DNA of 64,000 nt, taken from an uncultured Piscinibacter sp. Its GTDB lineage: Bacteria; Pseudomonadota; Gammaproteobacteria; Burkholderiales; Burkholderiaceae_C. The notes under the pieces were generated by a model. It made no database searches. It was not told the origin of the DNA and was given only the letters and a program-made list of their open reading frames with translations. Shown piece after piece: positions 9,243 through 18,338 of this stretch (positions are counted from its first letter, which is position 1; each line of letters begins with the position of its first letter). Location of the stretch: NCBI RefSeq assembly GCF_937952055.1, contig NZ_CALFYO010000011.1, forward strand, positions 152,093 to 216,092. Direction: 5' to 3'. A program made the position numbers and the translations under genes.

Positions 9243-10141
9243 ACCCCCTCACGGCTCCGGACAATGTACAGATGATCGACATTGCGGCCGTCGAAGTCTT
9301 GAACCCGCGGGAACGAAACGACAAAGTCTTCGACGAGATCGTCGTCAATATCAAGCGCGTCGGGCTCAAGAAGCCGATAACGGTCACGGCGCGCGGGGCC
9401 GCTGACGGCAGCACGCGCTACCTGCTGGTCTGCGGTGAAGGGCGCCTCAAGGCATTCACGGCACTCGGCGAGACGAAGATTCCAGCGCTCCTGATCGACG
9501 TCAGCGACGAGGACGCGTTCATCATGAGTCTCGCCGAGAACATCGCGCGGCGCCAATGCCGACCGCTGGAGCTTCTGGCCGGCATCGAGCAACTTCGAGA
9601 GAAGGGCTACAACACCAAGGCCATTGCCAACAAGACCGGGCTGACGCAGACCTATGTCCAGGGAATCCTCACGTTGCTGCAGCAGGGGGAGCAGCGCCTG
9701 ATCGTCGCCGTCGAGCGCGGCGAGATTCCTCTCAATGCTGCCATCGCGATCGTCGGCGCGGGCGACGACGACAAGGCAATCCAGAATGCCTTGCAGGAGG
9801 CCTACGAAGCCGGGACGCTGCGAGGCAAGAACCTGCTCGATGCTCGCAAGGTGATCGAGCGGCGCAAGACTTTAGGGAAGTCGCTGAGTCATGGGACACC
9901 GCGCAAGCGTGAAGCGGTCACCAGTACCAGCCTCGTTCGGACCTACCAGAAGGAGGTCGAGCGCCAGAAGCTCATGGTCAAGAAGGCCGAGTTCGCACAG
10001 CACAAGTTGCTCTTCGTGGTCAGTGCCCTGAAGCAGTTGATGTCGGACGACCATTTCATGACCCTGCTGCGCGCAGAAGGCCTGGACTCCATGTCCAAGC
10101 AACTAGCGGAGCGCGTCGGACTGGCCCGCCACTCGGCATGA
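9239..10141 (+). CDS. ParB/RepB-like partition protein 1
   Basis: 300 residues from ATG 9239, chosen over GTG 9230 because it forms an ATGA overlap with the recombinase stop and has a GAGGTGGG ribosome site. The ParB N-terminal nuclease-like fold is clear: VCGEGRLKAF (the GExR box) followed by MSLAENIARRQ. A helix-turn-helix follows (NTKAIANKTGLTQTYVQGI, about residues 120-140), then a RepB-type helical C-terminus. Its role may be DNA partition or helping the recombinase. It overlaps the second ParB-like gene by four bases. Confidence 0.85.
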   Translation: MNPLTAPDNVQMIDIAAVEVLNPRERNDKVFDEIVVNIKRVGLKKPITVTARGAADGSTRYLLVCGEGRLKAFTALGETKIPALLIDVSDEDAFIMSLAENIARRQCRPLELLAGIEQLREKGYNTKAIANKTGLTQTYVQGILTLLQQGEQRLIVAVERGEIPLNAAIAIVGAGDDDKAIQNALQEAYEAGTLRGKNLLDARKVIERRKTLGKSLSHGTPRKREAVTSTSLVRTYQKEVERQKLMVKKAEFAQHKLLFVVSALKQLMSDDHFMTLLRAEGLDSMSKQLAERVGLARHSA

Positions 10142-11019
10142 GCAAGGTCACCCTGGGCTTCGTGCCAGAGCCGAGGCTGGTCCCGATCGAGAAGGTGCTG
10201 CCGTCGCGACGAGTGCCGGCCGGTCTGGCGTCGTCCCGCAAGTACAAGCAGATCCACTCGTCCATAGCCGAAGTCGGACTCATCGAGCCGCTGACCGTAT
10301 CTCCTATCCCCGGGTCGAACGGGACGTACACGCTGCTGGACGGCCACATGCGGTTGCTCGCGATGCAGGAACTCGGGGTCGCCGAAGCGCCCTGCCTCGA
10401 AGCACTGGATGACGAGTCCTACACCTACAACAACCGGCTCAACCGTCTCAGTTCGATCCAGGAGCACTACATGATTCGCCGCGCCCTCGAACGCGGCGTC
10501 TCGCCCGACCGTCTGGCCCGGGCGCTGAACATCGACGTCAGCCACATCCGCAAGAAGATGAACCTGATGGAGGGCATCTGCCCGGAGGTTGGAGGCCTGG
10601 TGGAGGACAGGCAGTTCTCGCCGGAGCTGTTCCGGATCGTTCGAAAGATGAAACCAACCCGCCAGGTCGAGTGCGTCGAGCTGATGATCTCCGCCAACAA
10701 CCTTACGGTCGCCTACGCCGAGGCACTGCTCGCTGCCACACCAGCGGAGATGCTGGTGGATGGCAAGAAGCCTCGCAAGCTCTCTGGTGTGACCAAGGAG
10801 CAGATGGCTCGCATGGAACGGGAGATGAGCAATCTGCAGGGACAGTACCGGCTGGTCGAACAAAGCTACGGTCAGGACGTGCTCACGCTGGTCCTTGTCC
10901 GGGGATACCTCGTCAAGCTGCTTGCCAATGCGGAAGTAGCCAAATTCCTGCGGTCCAAGGCGCCCGAGATCCTCGAACAGTTCGAGACCGTCGCCGAGAC
11001 GACCTCGCTAGAGGGATGA
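10138..11019 (+). CDS. ParB/RepB-like partition protein 2
   Basis: 293 residues. The ParB box is LLDGHMRLLAMQELG (about residues 62-76), followed by RLSSIQEHYMIRRAL and a helix-turn-helix region (DRLARALNIDVSHIRKKM, about residues 123-140), then a RepB-type C-terminal domain. It differs clearly from its upstream neighbour, so the two are not recent duplicates. Its ATG overlaps the previous stop (ATGA), so the three genes are translationally coupled. Having two different ParB proteins with no ParA suggests a recombinase accessory role rather than classical plasmid partition; this is inference. Confidence 0.85.
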   Translation: MSKVTLGFVPEPRLVPIEKVLPSRRVPAGLASSRKYKQIHSSIAEVGLIEPLTVSPIPGSNGTYTLLDGHMRLLAMQELGVAEAPCLEALDDESYTYNNRLNRLSSIQEHYMIRRALERGVSPDRLARALNIDVSHIRKKMNLMEGICPEVGGLVEDRQFSPELFRIVRKMKPTRQVECVELMISANNLTVAYAEALLAATPAEMLVDGKKPRKLSGVTKEQMARMEREMSNLQGQYRLVEQSYGQDVLTLVLVRGYLVKLLANAEVAKFLRSKAPEILEQFETVAETTSLEG

Positions 11020-11036
11020 CTCCTAACCTGCACTCC

Positions 11037-12005
11037 TCATGGGCGAAGCCGCAGTTCGTGGTCGAACTCGCCGCGACGAACCTCGACAATGTCGGACATT
11101 GACGCGAGCAATTCGCTGAAGGTCGTGAACCCGTAGTTCGATTCGTGGAACGTCGGCTCTATCCGCTGCAGGTACGGGCGCAAGCCAGCCTTGTTGACCC
11201 ATGCCTCCCCTTTGGACTGGGCAAGTCGGCTGAGCGCCTTGCGGACCAGATCCCGGGCCTCCTTCAGCTTCTCGCTGTCGTCTGCAACAAGTTCTGAGAA
11301 GACTGCCGCCGCGTCATCCAGTGGCACCGTGTCCCTGACGATTTGGGGCGGAACGTCTGCTGTCACAGGCAGAAGCTCTGACGTCGAAGCTGGGGCGACC
11401 AAGAGGTCTGGAACCGTTAGCGGTACTTGGGCAAGTCCAGCCGCTTCAGCCGCGGTCTGCTCGGGTGGCTCGGATTTCGCGGCATCACCAGGAACGGCGA
11501 TCAAGGCCTCGTAGAACTTGAACTCGTGGCAACTCCGCGCCCAATGCTGATTGGTGGTTCGCTTGCCGCCGATCCCGACCAACCTTCTGCCAGCAGCCTT
11601 CACTTTGTACGACAGAGGCATGTAGTCACTGTCGCCACCCACGACGATGATCGTCCCGATGTGCGGAAAGCGAGTCATGTCCTCGAGGACATCGAGGCAG
11701 AGCTTGATGTCGGCTCCGTTCTTGGCGCTCGCTCCAGGCGGAAAGACCTGGATCAGCTCGACAGCGGACTGAAGGAGCGCTTGCTTGTATCGATTGAAGG
11801 AGAGCCAGTTGGCAAAGGCCCGATTGATCGCAAGCGGACCCAGCGAGAGTGCGAACTCCACCAGCGCCTCGACGTCCACCAGCGCATCCTGCGGCCGGAA
11901 TCTGCTCGCCTGATACGTCCCCTGGCCATGGAGCCCGTCAACGAGGCTTGCATGCAGGTTTTCAAAATCCCAGTAGATCGCGACTGAATCGGTGCCAAGT
12001 GCCAT
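11037..12005 (-). CDS. NYN-domain RNase-like protein with C-terminal LOTUS-type domain
   Basis: 322 residues from ATG 12005, which has an excellent ribosome site (GGAGGAACG). The NYN (PIN-like) domain shows YWDFEN at residues 11-16 with Asp13, then NGADIKLCLDV and VVGGDSDYMPL, the acidic residues expected for a metal-dependent RNase. A linker rich in Pro, Ala and Thr is followed by a C-terminal OST-HTH/LOTUS-like domain (about 240-320), including EAWVNKAGLRPYLQRI and YGFTTFSELL. The domain pair is widespread in bacteria and usually annotated as NYN/LabA-like. It converges on the ParB genes and diverges from the GIY-YIG gene. The RNA target is unknown. Confidence 0.85.
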   Translation of the reverse strand: MALGTDSVAIYWDFENLHASLVDGLHGQGTYQASRFRPQDALVDVEALVEFALSLGPLAINRAFANWLSFNRYKQALLQSAVELIQVFPPGASAKNGADIKLCLDVLEDMTRFPHIGTIIVVGGDSDYMPLSYKVKAAGRRLVGIGGKRTTNQHWARSCHEFKFYEALIAVPGDAAKSEPPEQTAAEAAGLAQVPLTVPDLLVAPASTSELLPVTADVPPQIVRDTVPLDDAAAVFSELVADDSEKLKEARDLVRKALSRLAQSKGEAWVNKAGLRPYLQRIEPTFHESNYGFTTFSELLASMSDIVEVRRGEFDHELRLRP

Positions 12006-12116
12006 CGTTCCTCCCTCCCGCATGTGGGACATTCTCATACACGCCGAACCCGCCGAAGTCAGGGACCATGAGAGAGCCGGGCACTACGTTTGACCTGATC
12101 GCCGCCTGCCCGATAC

Positions 12117-12737
12117 TTGAATCGGCAACATTCGCAGAACTCGCTGTTGCGGAGCCGACTCGTGCCTTTAGTCTTCCCGAATCGTGTCTGGTCCCGAGCC
12201 GAAGTGCTCTCTTCCCCGTCGCCCGTGCCTCGCGCTCCGGGCATCTACGCCTGGTACTTCCGCAACCTCCCAAAGCTGGTGCCGACCGATGGGTGCATCC
12301 GCCTCGGGGATCTGGCGCTGCTCTACATCGGCATTGCCCCGAAGGCGCCGCCCCAGAACGGACGCAGACCCAGCAGTCAGAAACTCTGGCACAGGATCCG
12401 CTATCACTATCGCGGCAATGCCGAGGGCTCCACGCTGAGGCTGACACTTGGATGCCTGCTCGCCAAAGAGCTTGGACTCGAACTGCGCCGCGTCGGCAGT
12501 GGCCGGCGAATGACTTTCGGGCACGGTGAGGCCCGGCTGTCTGAGTGGATGTCCGAGAATGCCTTCGTAACCTGGGCGGAAGACACTGCGCCCTGGATCA
12601 CGGAGGCAGGTGCGATTGCGGACATGCCCCTGCCGTTGAATCTCGACATGAACAGACTCCACCCGTTCCATGCCACGCTGACCGATGTCAGACGCTTGGC
12701 GCGGGAGCGGGCGAGAAGTCTTCCGGTCCTGAACTAG
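12117..12737 (+). CDS. GIY-YIG nuclease-family protein
   Basis: 206 residues if started at TTG 12117; a later GTG near residue 16 is also possible. The GIY-YIG core is visible as APGIYAWYF followed about 25 residues later by LLYIGIAP, then RIRYHYRGNAEGSTLR and a conserved Glu/Trp-rich stretch (SEWMSENAFVTW). The family contains single-domain endonucleases of unclear target, often in defence islands. It begins the plus-strand pair with the methyltransferase-HNH gene, 70-110 nt downstream. Confidence 0.8.
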   Translation: MNRQHSQNSLLRSRLVPLVFPNRVWSRAEVLSSPSPVPRAPGIYAWYFRNLPKLVPTDGCIRLGDLALLYIGIAPKAPPQNGRRPSSQKLWHRIRYHYRGNAEGSTLRLTLGCLLAKELGLELRRVGSGRRMTFGHGEARLSEWMSENAFVTWAEDTAPWITEAGAIADMPLPLNLDMNRLHPFHATLTDVRRLARERARSLPVLN

Positions 12738-12810
12738 AGCAGCCACGTAAGAGTGCCAAGGTCGGTGCCTATCAACTGTATGAAGTGACCATGCGCCCTA
12801 CCAAGAACGT

Positions 12811-14571
12811 GTGCCCTGTGCCCGCCACTGGGGCCCATCTGTAGCTCACGGCGTGGACGAGGCTACCGCCCGCTACTACGCCGAGAACGCCGCGGACGTT
12901 GCGGCGCGGTATGAGGCCGTTCTCAGCCCGGTCGCGCGGTACTTTCCGGTGGCATTTGCCTCGGGCGGCCGCGTGCTCGACGTCGGTGCCGGCTCGGGCC
13001 GCGACCTGGCAGCACTGCTCGAGAGCGGCTATGACGCCTACGGCGTCGAGCCGTCCGAGGGCTTGAGGTCCTTGGCGTATGCCCGTCACCCGGCGCTTCG
13101 AGAGCGAATCTCGGCCGGCGCGCTGCCAGCGATTGGCGAGCCGTTCGCGGGCGCCTTCGATGGCATTCTGTGCTGCGCCGTGCTCATGCACGTGCCCGAA
13201 TCGGACCTCTTCGACACCGCCTTCGCGCTGCGCCGCCTCCTCAAACATCATGGAAGACTGCTGATCTCCCTCCCGCTGACGCGCACCGATGTCCATTCCA
13301 ACGAGCGCGACGCGGCCGGAAGGTTGTTCAAACAGTACACGGCCGAGTACCTACAACTGCTGTTCGAGCGCATCGGCTTTCAACTGATCGGTCGGTGGGA
13401 CGGCGAAGACGCGCTCGGCCGCAGTGGTACCTCTTGGTACACGCTGCTCTTCGAACTGCGTTTGGGCGGCGCGCTGCGTGCCGTCGATCAGATCGAAGGC
13501 ATCCTCAACCGGGACCGCAAGGTGGCGACCTACAAGCTCGCACTTTTTCGTGCCCTGGCGGAAATCGCGATGCAGGAGCCACGGGCCGCGCGGTGGCATC
13601 CAGACGGACAAGTCGGTGTGCCCATTGACCGCATAGCTGAGCGATGGCTGTTCTACTTCTGGCCGATCTTCGCGAGCGATACAACCATCCCGCAGTCGCA
13701 ATCCGAAGGTGCGGGTGAGCGGAACCCCGTCGCCTTTCGCGCGCCGATGCGGAGTCTGATGGGGGAGTTCGCTGGCCAGGGCGCAAACGGTGGGCTCTCC
13801 GCGTGGCAAGCAGCCTGGGCGTCAGGCCAACTGGCCCCTGAGACTCGCCAACGATTGCGTTTGGTCCTGCGTAGCATCACGGACACCATTCGGAACGGCC
13901 CCGTGACTCATTCGGGTGGTGCCCTCGAATCTGGCCGCGTCTTCGACTACGCACGAAGCACTGGTGAGGTGCTGATGTCGTCTGACATCTGGCGCGAGCT
14001 CAGCCTGCTTGGCCACTGGATCGTCGATGCAGTCATCGTTCGCTGGGCGGCGCTGACGGAGCGCTTCTCGCAGCGCCAGGGAGTCCGCTCCGGTGACGTC
14101 CTGCCGCTACTGCTGGCTCGCCCGACACCGGAACGCGCGACCGGCATTGCTCGGCAGATCTATGTCGCAAGAGGCGTGGACCGCTGTGCCTGGTCGGACA
14201 AGCGACTCAGCACGGGTTTCGCGGTCGACCATGTGATCCCCTTTGCGCTGTGGGGGAGCAACGACCTCTGGAATCTGCTGCCCGTGGACGAGCGCGTCAA
14301 TGGTCAGAAGTCGGACAAGCTGCCGTCGGCTGCACTACTGTCTGAGCGGCGAAAGGTCGTGATCGAATGCTGGACACTGCTTCGCGATGCAGTGCCAGAG
14401 GCTTTCGACCGTCAGGCTCTCCACCTGTTGGGACGTTCCATCGGGGGGCCCATAAAGTGGGAAGACGATCTCTTCACCCGACTGCGGGAGGCTGTCGAAT
14501 TGACTGCCCTTCAGCGCGGCGTCGAACGCTGGGCCCCAAAGGGCGTTCCATCAGCCAGGACGCCTGTGTAG
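12811..14571 (+). CDS. SAM-dependent methyltransferase fused to HNH endonuclease
   Basis: 586 residues from GTG 12811, or 572 from GTG 12853; neither has a clear ribosome site. The N-terminal third is a class I methyltransferase with the SAM loop RVLDVGAGSGRDL (about residues 54-66) and LPAIGEPFAGAFDGILCC. It most resembles small-molecule or class-11-type methyltransferases and has no NPPY DNA-methylase motif. The middle is helical and unrecognised. The C-terminus carries an HNH nuclease: FAVDHVIPFALWGSNDLWNL, then LPVDERVNGQKSDKLP (about 470-505). The gene converges on McrC 1 across a hairpin. A fused modify-or-cut enzyme is suggestive of restriction, but the methylated substrate is uncertain. 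Confidence 0.8.
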   Translation: MPCARHWGPSVAHGVDEATARYYAENAADVAARYEAVLSPVARYFPVAFASGGRVLDVGAGSGRDLAALLESGYDAYGVEPSEGLRSLAYARHPALRERISAGALPAIGEPFAGAFDGILCCAVLMHVPESDLFDTAFALRRLLKHHGRLLISLPLTRTDVHSNERDAAGRLFKQYTAEYLQLLFERIGFQLIGRWDGEDALGRSGTSWYTLLFELRLGGALRAVDQIEGILNRDRKVATYKLALFRALAEIAMQEPRAARWHPDGQVGVPIDRIAERWLFYFWPIFASDTTIPQSQSEGAGERNPVAFRAPMRSLMGEFAGQGANGGLSAWQAAWASGQLAPETRQRLRLVLRSITDTIRNGPVTHSGGALESGRVFDYARSTGEVLMSSDIWRELSLLGHWIVDAVIVRWAALTERFSQRQGVRSGDVLPLLLARPTPERATGIARQIYVARGVDRCAWSDKRLSTGFAVDHVIPFALWGSNDLWNLLPVDERVNGQKSDKLPSAALLSERRKVVIECWTLLRDAVPEAFDRQALHLLGRSIGGPIKWEDDLFTRLREAVELTALQRGVERWAPKGVPSARTPV

Positions 14572-14590
14572 TCTTCACCGGCGGAAGACT
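14570..14590. terminator. Bidirectional hairpin between convergent genes
   Basis: AGTCTTC and GAAGACT form a 7-bp stem around ACCGGCG. It lies at the stop of the methyltransferase-HNH gene and 25 nt past the stop of the convergent McrC gene. There is no long T-run on either side, so it is only a candidate terminator. Confidence 0.4.
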
Positions 14591-14614
14591 TAGCCCCTCA
14601 AGCGAACTCGACAC

Positions 14615-15772
14615 TCAACGGTCGCGCGGGCCACGATCTCCGTCTCCCGGCGCGGTCTCGCAGACTCGCAGGAGTTGTCGACGTATGTCGGATGTTTGCG
14701 CCGTCAAATCGACGGTAGAAAAGCGCAGCCGCTGCCCCTGCATCACGACTGACTCGTCGACAGAAGCGCCGACCGCTGGATGCAGCAGAACACCCTCTGC
14801 GCATCTGGCGAGCGGATCATCGCGATCGACCTGTGACCGCAGATACGCGTACATCTGATAGATGTACCCGCTGCGTAGCGTCTGCTCGCGGTACCAACCA
14901 CTTGTCAGAACCGACGTGAACTTCGTGTCGACGACGATGCGCCTGCCCAGGTCAGGATGATCGAGGATGATGTCGGTTCGCATGCCGGGCAAGATGGCTG
15001 CGATGCCCGCGGTCTGCCCCTCGACCGGCCACGCGAGTGGCGCACCGGTACGAACGCGCCAGCCCTGATGCGAAAGCGCAACCTGATAGAAGCCACCGAC
15101 CGCGCGCTCGAAGAGATTTCGGACCCATCTTTCTTCGCGAAGGGGCAGTGACATGGCGTTCGGACCCGTGGATTCCAGGGGTAGTGCCATGTCGAGCGCC
15201 AGTCGTGCGGCAGCGATCATCTGCGCGTCGTGGGCATCGTGCCGTCCCAATCGGTCGACACTGAGTTCCGTCCGGGCAGGGATCGATTGCGCCACTCCCA
15301 TGGCCGTCATGTCGCGTGCCAGAGTCCGGCAACGGTGGGCCAGAGACTGTCGTGACACCAGCCGAGAGACCGTGTCCAGCGCCGCGCGCACCAGTCGATT
15401 TCGCGGCGTATCGACGGTGAGTTCATCAAACTGGCATGCGATCTTGCCCCTCGCCAGGAGCTGATGGCGTTCGGTAGAGAGGATGTCGATCCGCCCGCGA
15501 AGTCGATTCAGCTCGAGATTGCGTCTGCGGTACCCGAAGCTCAGTCGCTTTCTTAATCGAGTCTCGGCGGCGCCGGCCAATACTTCGGCGATCAGGTCCG
15601 GCAGATCGTCTGGGGCGTCCTCGACGTCGACCTTTCCCACGCCTGCGGTGCGATAGAGGTCGGACGCATAGAGCATCAACAGCCATAGGTTTCGGACAGG
15701 AATCCGCCCGACGAAGCCGTCGACCTCCCCGTGGCCCGAGGCATCTCCCATGCTGCGAGACACGTTCACCAT
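14615..15772 (-). CDS. McrC-like restriction subunit 1
   Basis: 385 residues. The N-terminus has the McrC-type FVGRIPVRNLWLLMLYASDLY, and there is a central GRIDIL. The C-terminal PD-(D/E)XK nuclease shows MRTDIILDHPDLG followed by RIVVDTKF (D ... DxK). In McrBC systems McrC is the nuclease activated by the McrB NTPase to cut DNA with modified cytosine. The start overlaps the McrB 1 stop by seven bases (ATGGTGA), so the pair is translationally coupled. Confidence 0.85.
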   Translation of the reverse strand: MVNVSRSMGDASGHGEVDGFVGRIPVRNLWLLMLYASDLYRTAGVGKVDVEDAPDDLPDLIAEVLAGAAETRLRKRLSFGYRRRNLELNRLRGRIDILSTERHQLLARGKIACQFDELTVDTPRNRLVRAALDTVSRLVSRQSLAHRCRTLARDMTAMGVAQSIPARTELSVDRLGRHDAHDAQMIAAARLALDMALPLESTGPNAMSLPLREERWVRNLFERAVGGFYQVALSHQGWRVRTGAPLAWPVEGQTAGIAAILPGMRTDIILDHPDLGRRIVVDTKFTSVLTSGWYREQTLRSGYIYQMYAYLRSQVDRDDPLARCAEGVLLHPAVGASVDESVVMQGQRLRFSTVDLTAQTSDIRRQLLRVCETAPGDGDRGPRDR

Positions 15773-18000
15773 CCTGTCAGAAGCTTCTCGCGGGCCCTCC
15801 GTGCCTCGTCAGGCGCGTCGAACCAATACTCGTCCAGCAGCGGGCCGATCTCCGTCTCGACCACCTGCTTGAACCAAGTCTTGGTACCGCCGTCTGCGAG
15901 GCGATGAGTCGGTGTCACGTAGCTATGTCCGACACGAAACTGCGGGCCCAATCTCGAATCGTCGGCGATCACCTTGTTCAAGTCCTCGATCCGGCGCTCG
16001 AGATCCGCCGCCAGATCGGGATCCAAGTTGGCCGTCGTGGTCACCCAGGTTCGCCAAGCACTTCCGAGGCGGGGCTCCAGGTTGACAAACGCGAACCGCC
16101 GCCTCAGCGCGAAATCCACCAGTGCCAGGGAGCGGTCTGCGATGTTCATCGTGCCGATCACGTACAGGTTCTCTGGGATGTGCACGGGCCGACGCTTGCC
16201 TTCCGTGTCCGGATAGCAGAGCTCCAGTGCTTCATCGGGCGTGCGCTTACCTGCCTCGAGCAACGTGAGCAGTTCCCCGAACACCTGCGCCGGATTGCCG
16301 CGGTTGATCTCTTCGACGATCACCACGACACGGGACTCGGGGTTTCGCGCCGCTGAGGCGATGGCCTCCAAGAACACGCCGTCTACGACCAACAGCTTGC
16401 CGTCTGCGGAGGGTCGATAGCCTCGAACGAAGTCTTCGTAGGAAAGATTCGGATGAAACTGGACTGCGCGCACTTTGCTCTCGTCGCGCTGACCCATCAG
16501 CGCGAACGCCAGCTTCTTGGCCAGCCAGGACTTGCCCGTTCCCGGTGGGCCTTGGAGGATGATGTTCTTCTTGTCTTTGAGGCGCCCGATCATGGTCTCG
16601 ATCTCAGTCCGATCGAGAAAGCAGCCATCTCTCACGATGTCGTCGACGGAGTACGGAATGATCGGCGCCACCGTGTCCGCGTCTTGCTCCTCGGTGTCTT
16701 CAGGAGCACCACCTTCACCTTCGGATCCGCTGGCACGGACGGTCTGTTTCGAAGGCGCCTCGCGGCCTGGGTCGTTGAAGAGCCAAGCCTGCAGAGAGAG
16801 CTCGGGGTATGAATGCACCGGATAGGTCGACTCCTTGAAGCGAGGCTCGAGCAAGTCCATGACGGCCAGATAGTTGGAGGCACTACAACGCTTCTTCGGT
16901 CCGTCTCGCCCGACGGTGATGCCCAGCTTCTGTTCAACGTAAACCTGCGAGTTGTGGTCCAGGCTCAGGAATGACCACGGCCGCGCCCAGTACAGGCCAA
17001 AGGTCAGGTTCCAGGCGACACTGGGCTTGCCGATCACTCGGTCGAACGCGACTGCAAATTCATCGCGCACCCCATCGTCGTCGGAGTCGGCGTAGCGAAG
17101 GCCCTTCGCGAACACGTCCCACAGCGCGTCGATGTGGTCAGGTTCCCGGTCTACTTCATACGGGAAGTACCAAGAGCGCAGGTTGTTGAGGAGAGGGATG
17201 CCCTCGAAGCTCTCTGGGATGTCTTCGTCAACATCCAGGAGCTTGGCGAGTTCGGCGGCGATTGCCTTGCGGTTCGAGTCCTTGAGGCCCCGATTGAAGA
17301 GTCCCATCGTGGTGAACGGGCAGATGTCTCTGACGAAGCCTGTACCTCCGCCCACATACCTGTCCTCGGCAAGGTGTCCGAGGCCTTCCACCCGGTTCGA
17401 GATGGCTTGCACTTCGGCAACCAACGCCTTCCGGTTATCACGGTAGGCAAGCAGTCCGTCTGCGACGGCTGCATAAAACTTGGTCCAGCCGAAGCGATGG
17501 GTCTCCGGCTGGCCGGACCCGAACCTCTCGCGCCAATAGGGTTCATTCCTGAATCGGTTGATGTCCTGGGGTTCTCCCTCGAACGCGAATCGGATAAGAC
17601 CATCCGCCATCCAGTCACCCGGAACGACTCGCCAGATCGTCGCCCGATAGGTAAAGAAGTACCACTCTCTAACCTGTCCAGAGTTCGACCACTTCACGCT
17701 CACCCGCTCACCGTCCCCGGTGTTCTCGACGATCGTTCCAATCGCCTTGATGGCCAGCACGGATGTTGGGTGCCCACGGTTGTCGAATGGAAGATCACGC
17801 TTGCGAACGTAGCTCGACTTGATCGCGATGCGCTCACCCGGGCGCATCGACTTGACCAACGCGGCATCCCGTTCCGTGGGGTTCCTGATTTCCCAGATGC
17901 CGGCGGCGAGGAAGCGCTGCGTCTGATCCTCCGTCCCGCCGAAGCTGGCTCCGACGAACCAGCAGGGTGTCGAGCCGCTGGTGTCACTCGCTGCCGTCAT
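15766..18000 (-). CDS. McrB-like AAA+ GTPase 1 with long N-terminal sensing region
   Basis: 744 residues from ATG 18000, which follows a GGGGGG ribosome site; the open frame upstream to 18432 overlaps the divergent helicase gene and is not used. The C-terminal AAA+ domain has Walker A GPPGTGKS (about residue 483), VVVIVEEINRGN, and the McrB signature TMNIADRS followed by ALRRRFAFV. The N-terminal 450 residues begin CWFVGASFGGTEDQTQRF, which looks like a PUA/EVE-type fold and could read modified DNA. That assignment is inference. It is transcribed away from the RecQ-UvrD gene, with McrC coupled at its 3' end. Confidence 0.85.
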   Translation of the reverse strand: MTAASDTSGSTPCWFVGASFGGTEDQTQRFLAAGIWEIRNPTERDAALVKSMRPGERIAIKSSYVRKRDLPFDNRGHPTSVLAIKAIGTIVENTGDGERVSVKWSNSGQVREWYFFTYRATIWRVVPGDWMADGLIRFAFEGEPQDINRFRNEPYWRERFGSGQPETHRFGWTKFYAAVADGLLAYRDNRKALVAEVQAISNRVEGLGHLAEDRYVGGGTGFVRDICPFTTMGLFNRGLKDSNRKAIAAELAKLLDVDEDIPESFEGIPLLNNLRSWYFPYEVDREPDHIDALWDVFAKGLRYADSDDDGVRDEFAVAFDRVIGKPSVAWNLTFGLYWARPWSFLSLDHNSQVYVEQKLGITVGRDGPKKRCSASNYLAVMDLLEPRFKESTYPVHSYPELSLQAWLFNDPGREAPSKQTVRASGSEGEGGAPEDTEEQDADTVAPIIPYSVDDIVRDGCFLDRTEIETMIGRLKDKKNIILQGPPGTGKSWLAKKLAFALMGQRDESKVRAVQFHPNLSYEDFVRGYRPSADGKLLVVDGVFLEAIASAARNPESRVVVIVEEINRGNPAQVFGELLTLLEAGKRTPDEALELCYPDTEGKRRPVHIPENLYVIGTMNIADRSLALVDFALRRRFAFVNLEPRLGSAWRTWVTTTANLDPDLAADLERRIEDLNKVIADDSRLGPQFRVGHSYVTPTHRLADGGTKTWFKQVVETEIGPLLDEYWFDAPDEARRAREKLLTGW

Positions 18001-18338
18001 GGATGCCCCCCCTAAATATCCGCACGAAGTCGTGTTCGTATCGTGCCGCAAGATTGGCCCACTGGCATGACATGCCTCATCGCCTACGCGTCCGAAATCT
18101 TGCGCTCTGGGCTGAGCGTGACGTCGTGCCCCTACTCTGACCCGCAATGGGTGTGACGATTTCGGTAAATTGGGGCTTCGCGGGAACGTGACAGAGTTGC
18201 CCGAGCACTTGGGCCCGGGCCATTGGCTACGATGCACGCTTGCCGGCCGACCGGAATTGCCGCCGAAGTCGTCCGCAGGCGTTTGGAGGCTGATCCAGTG
18301 CAGCAGGACCCACCCATGGTGCCCCTGATAGAGGCCGA
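18001..18338. promoter_or_regulatory. Divergent intergenic region, McrB 1 / RecQ-UvrD
   Basis: 338 bases separate the McrB 1 start from the RecQ-UvrD start, so both promoters should lie here. I see an AT-richer patch (TTTCGGTAAATTGG near 18163-18176) but no convincing sigma-70 pair and no small gene. A GAGG ribosome site precedes the ATG at 18339. Confidence 0.4.

Noticed and set aside
7680..11019. Reading the ParB pair as a plasmid replication/partition locus
   Set aside because: There is no ParA, replication initiator or iteron array nearby, and the genes are coupled to a serine recombinase instead.
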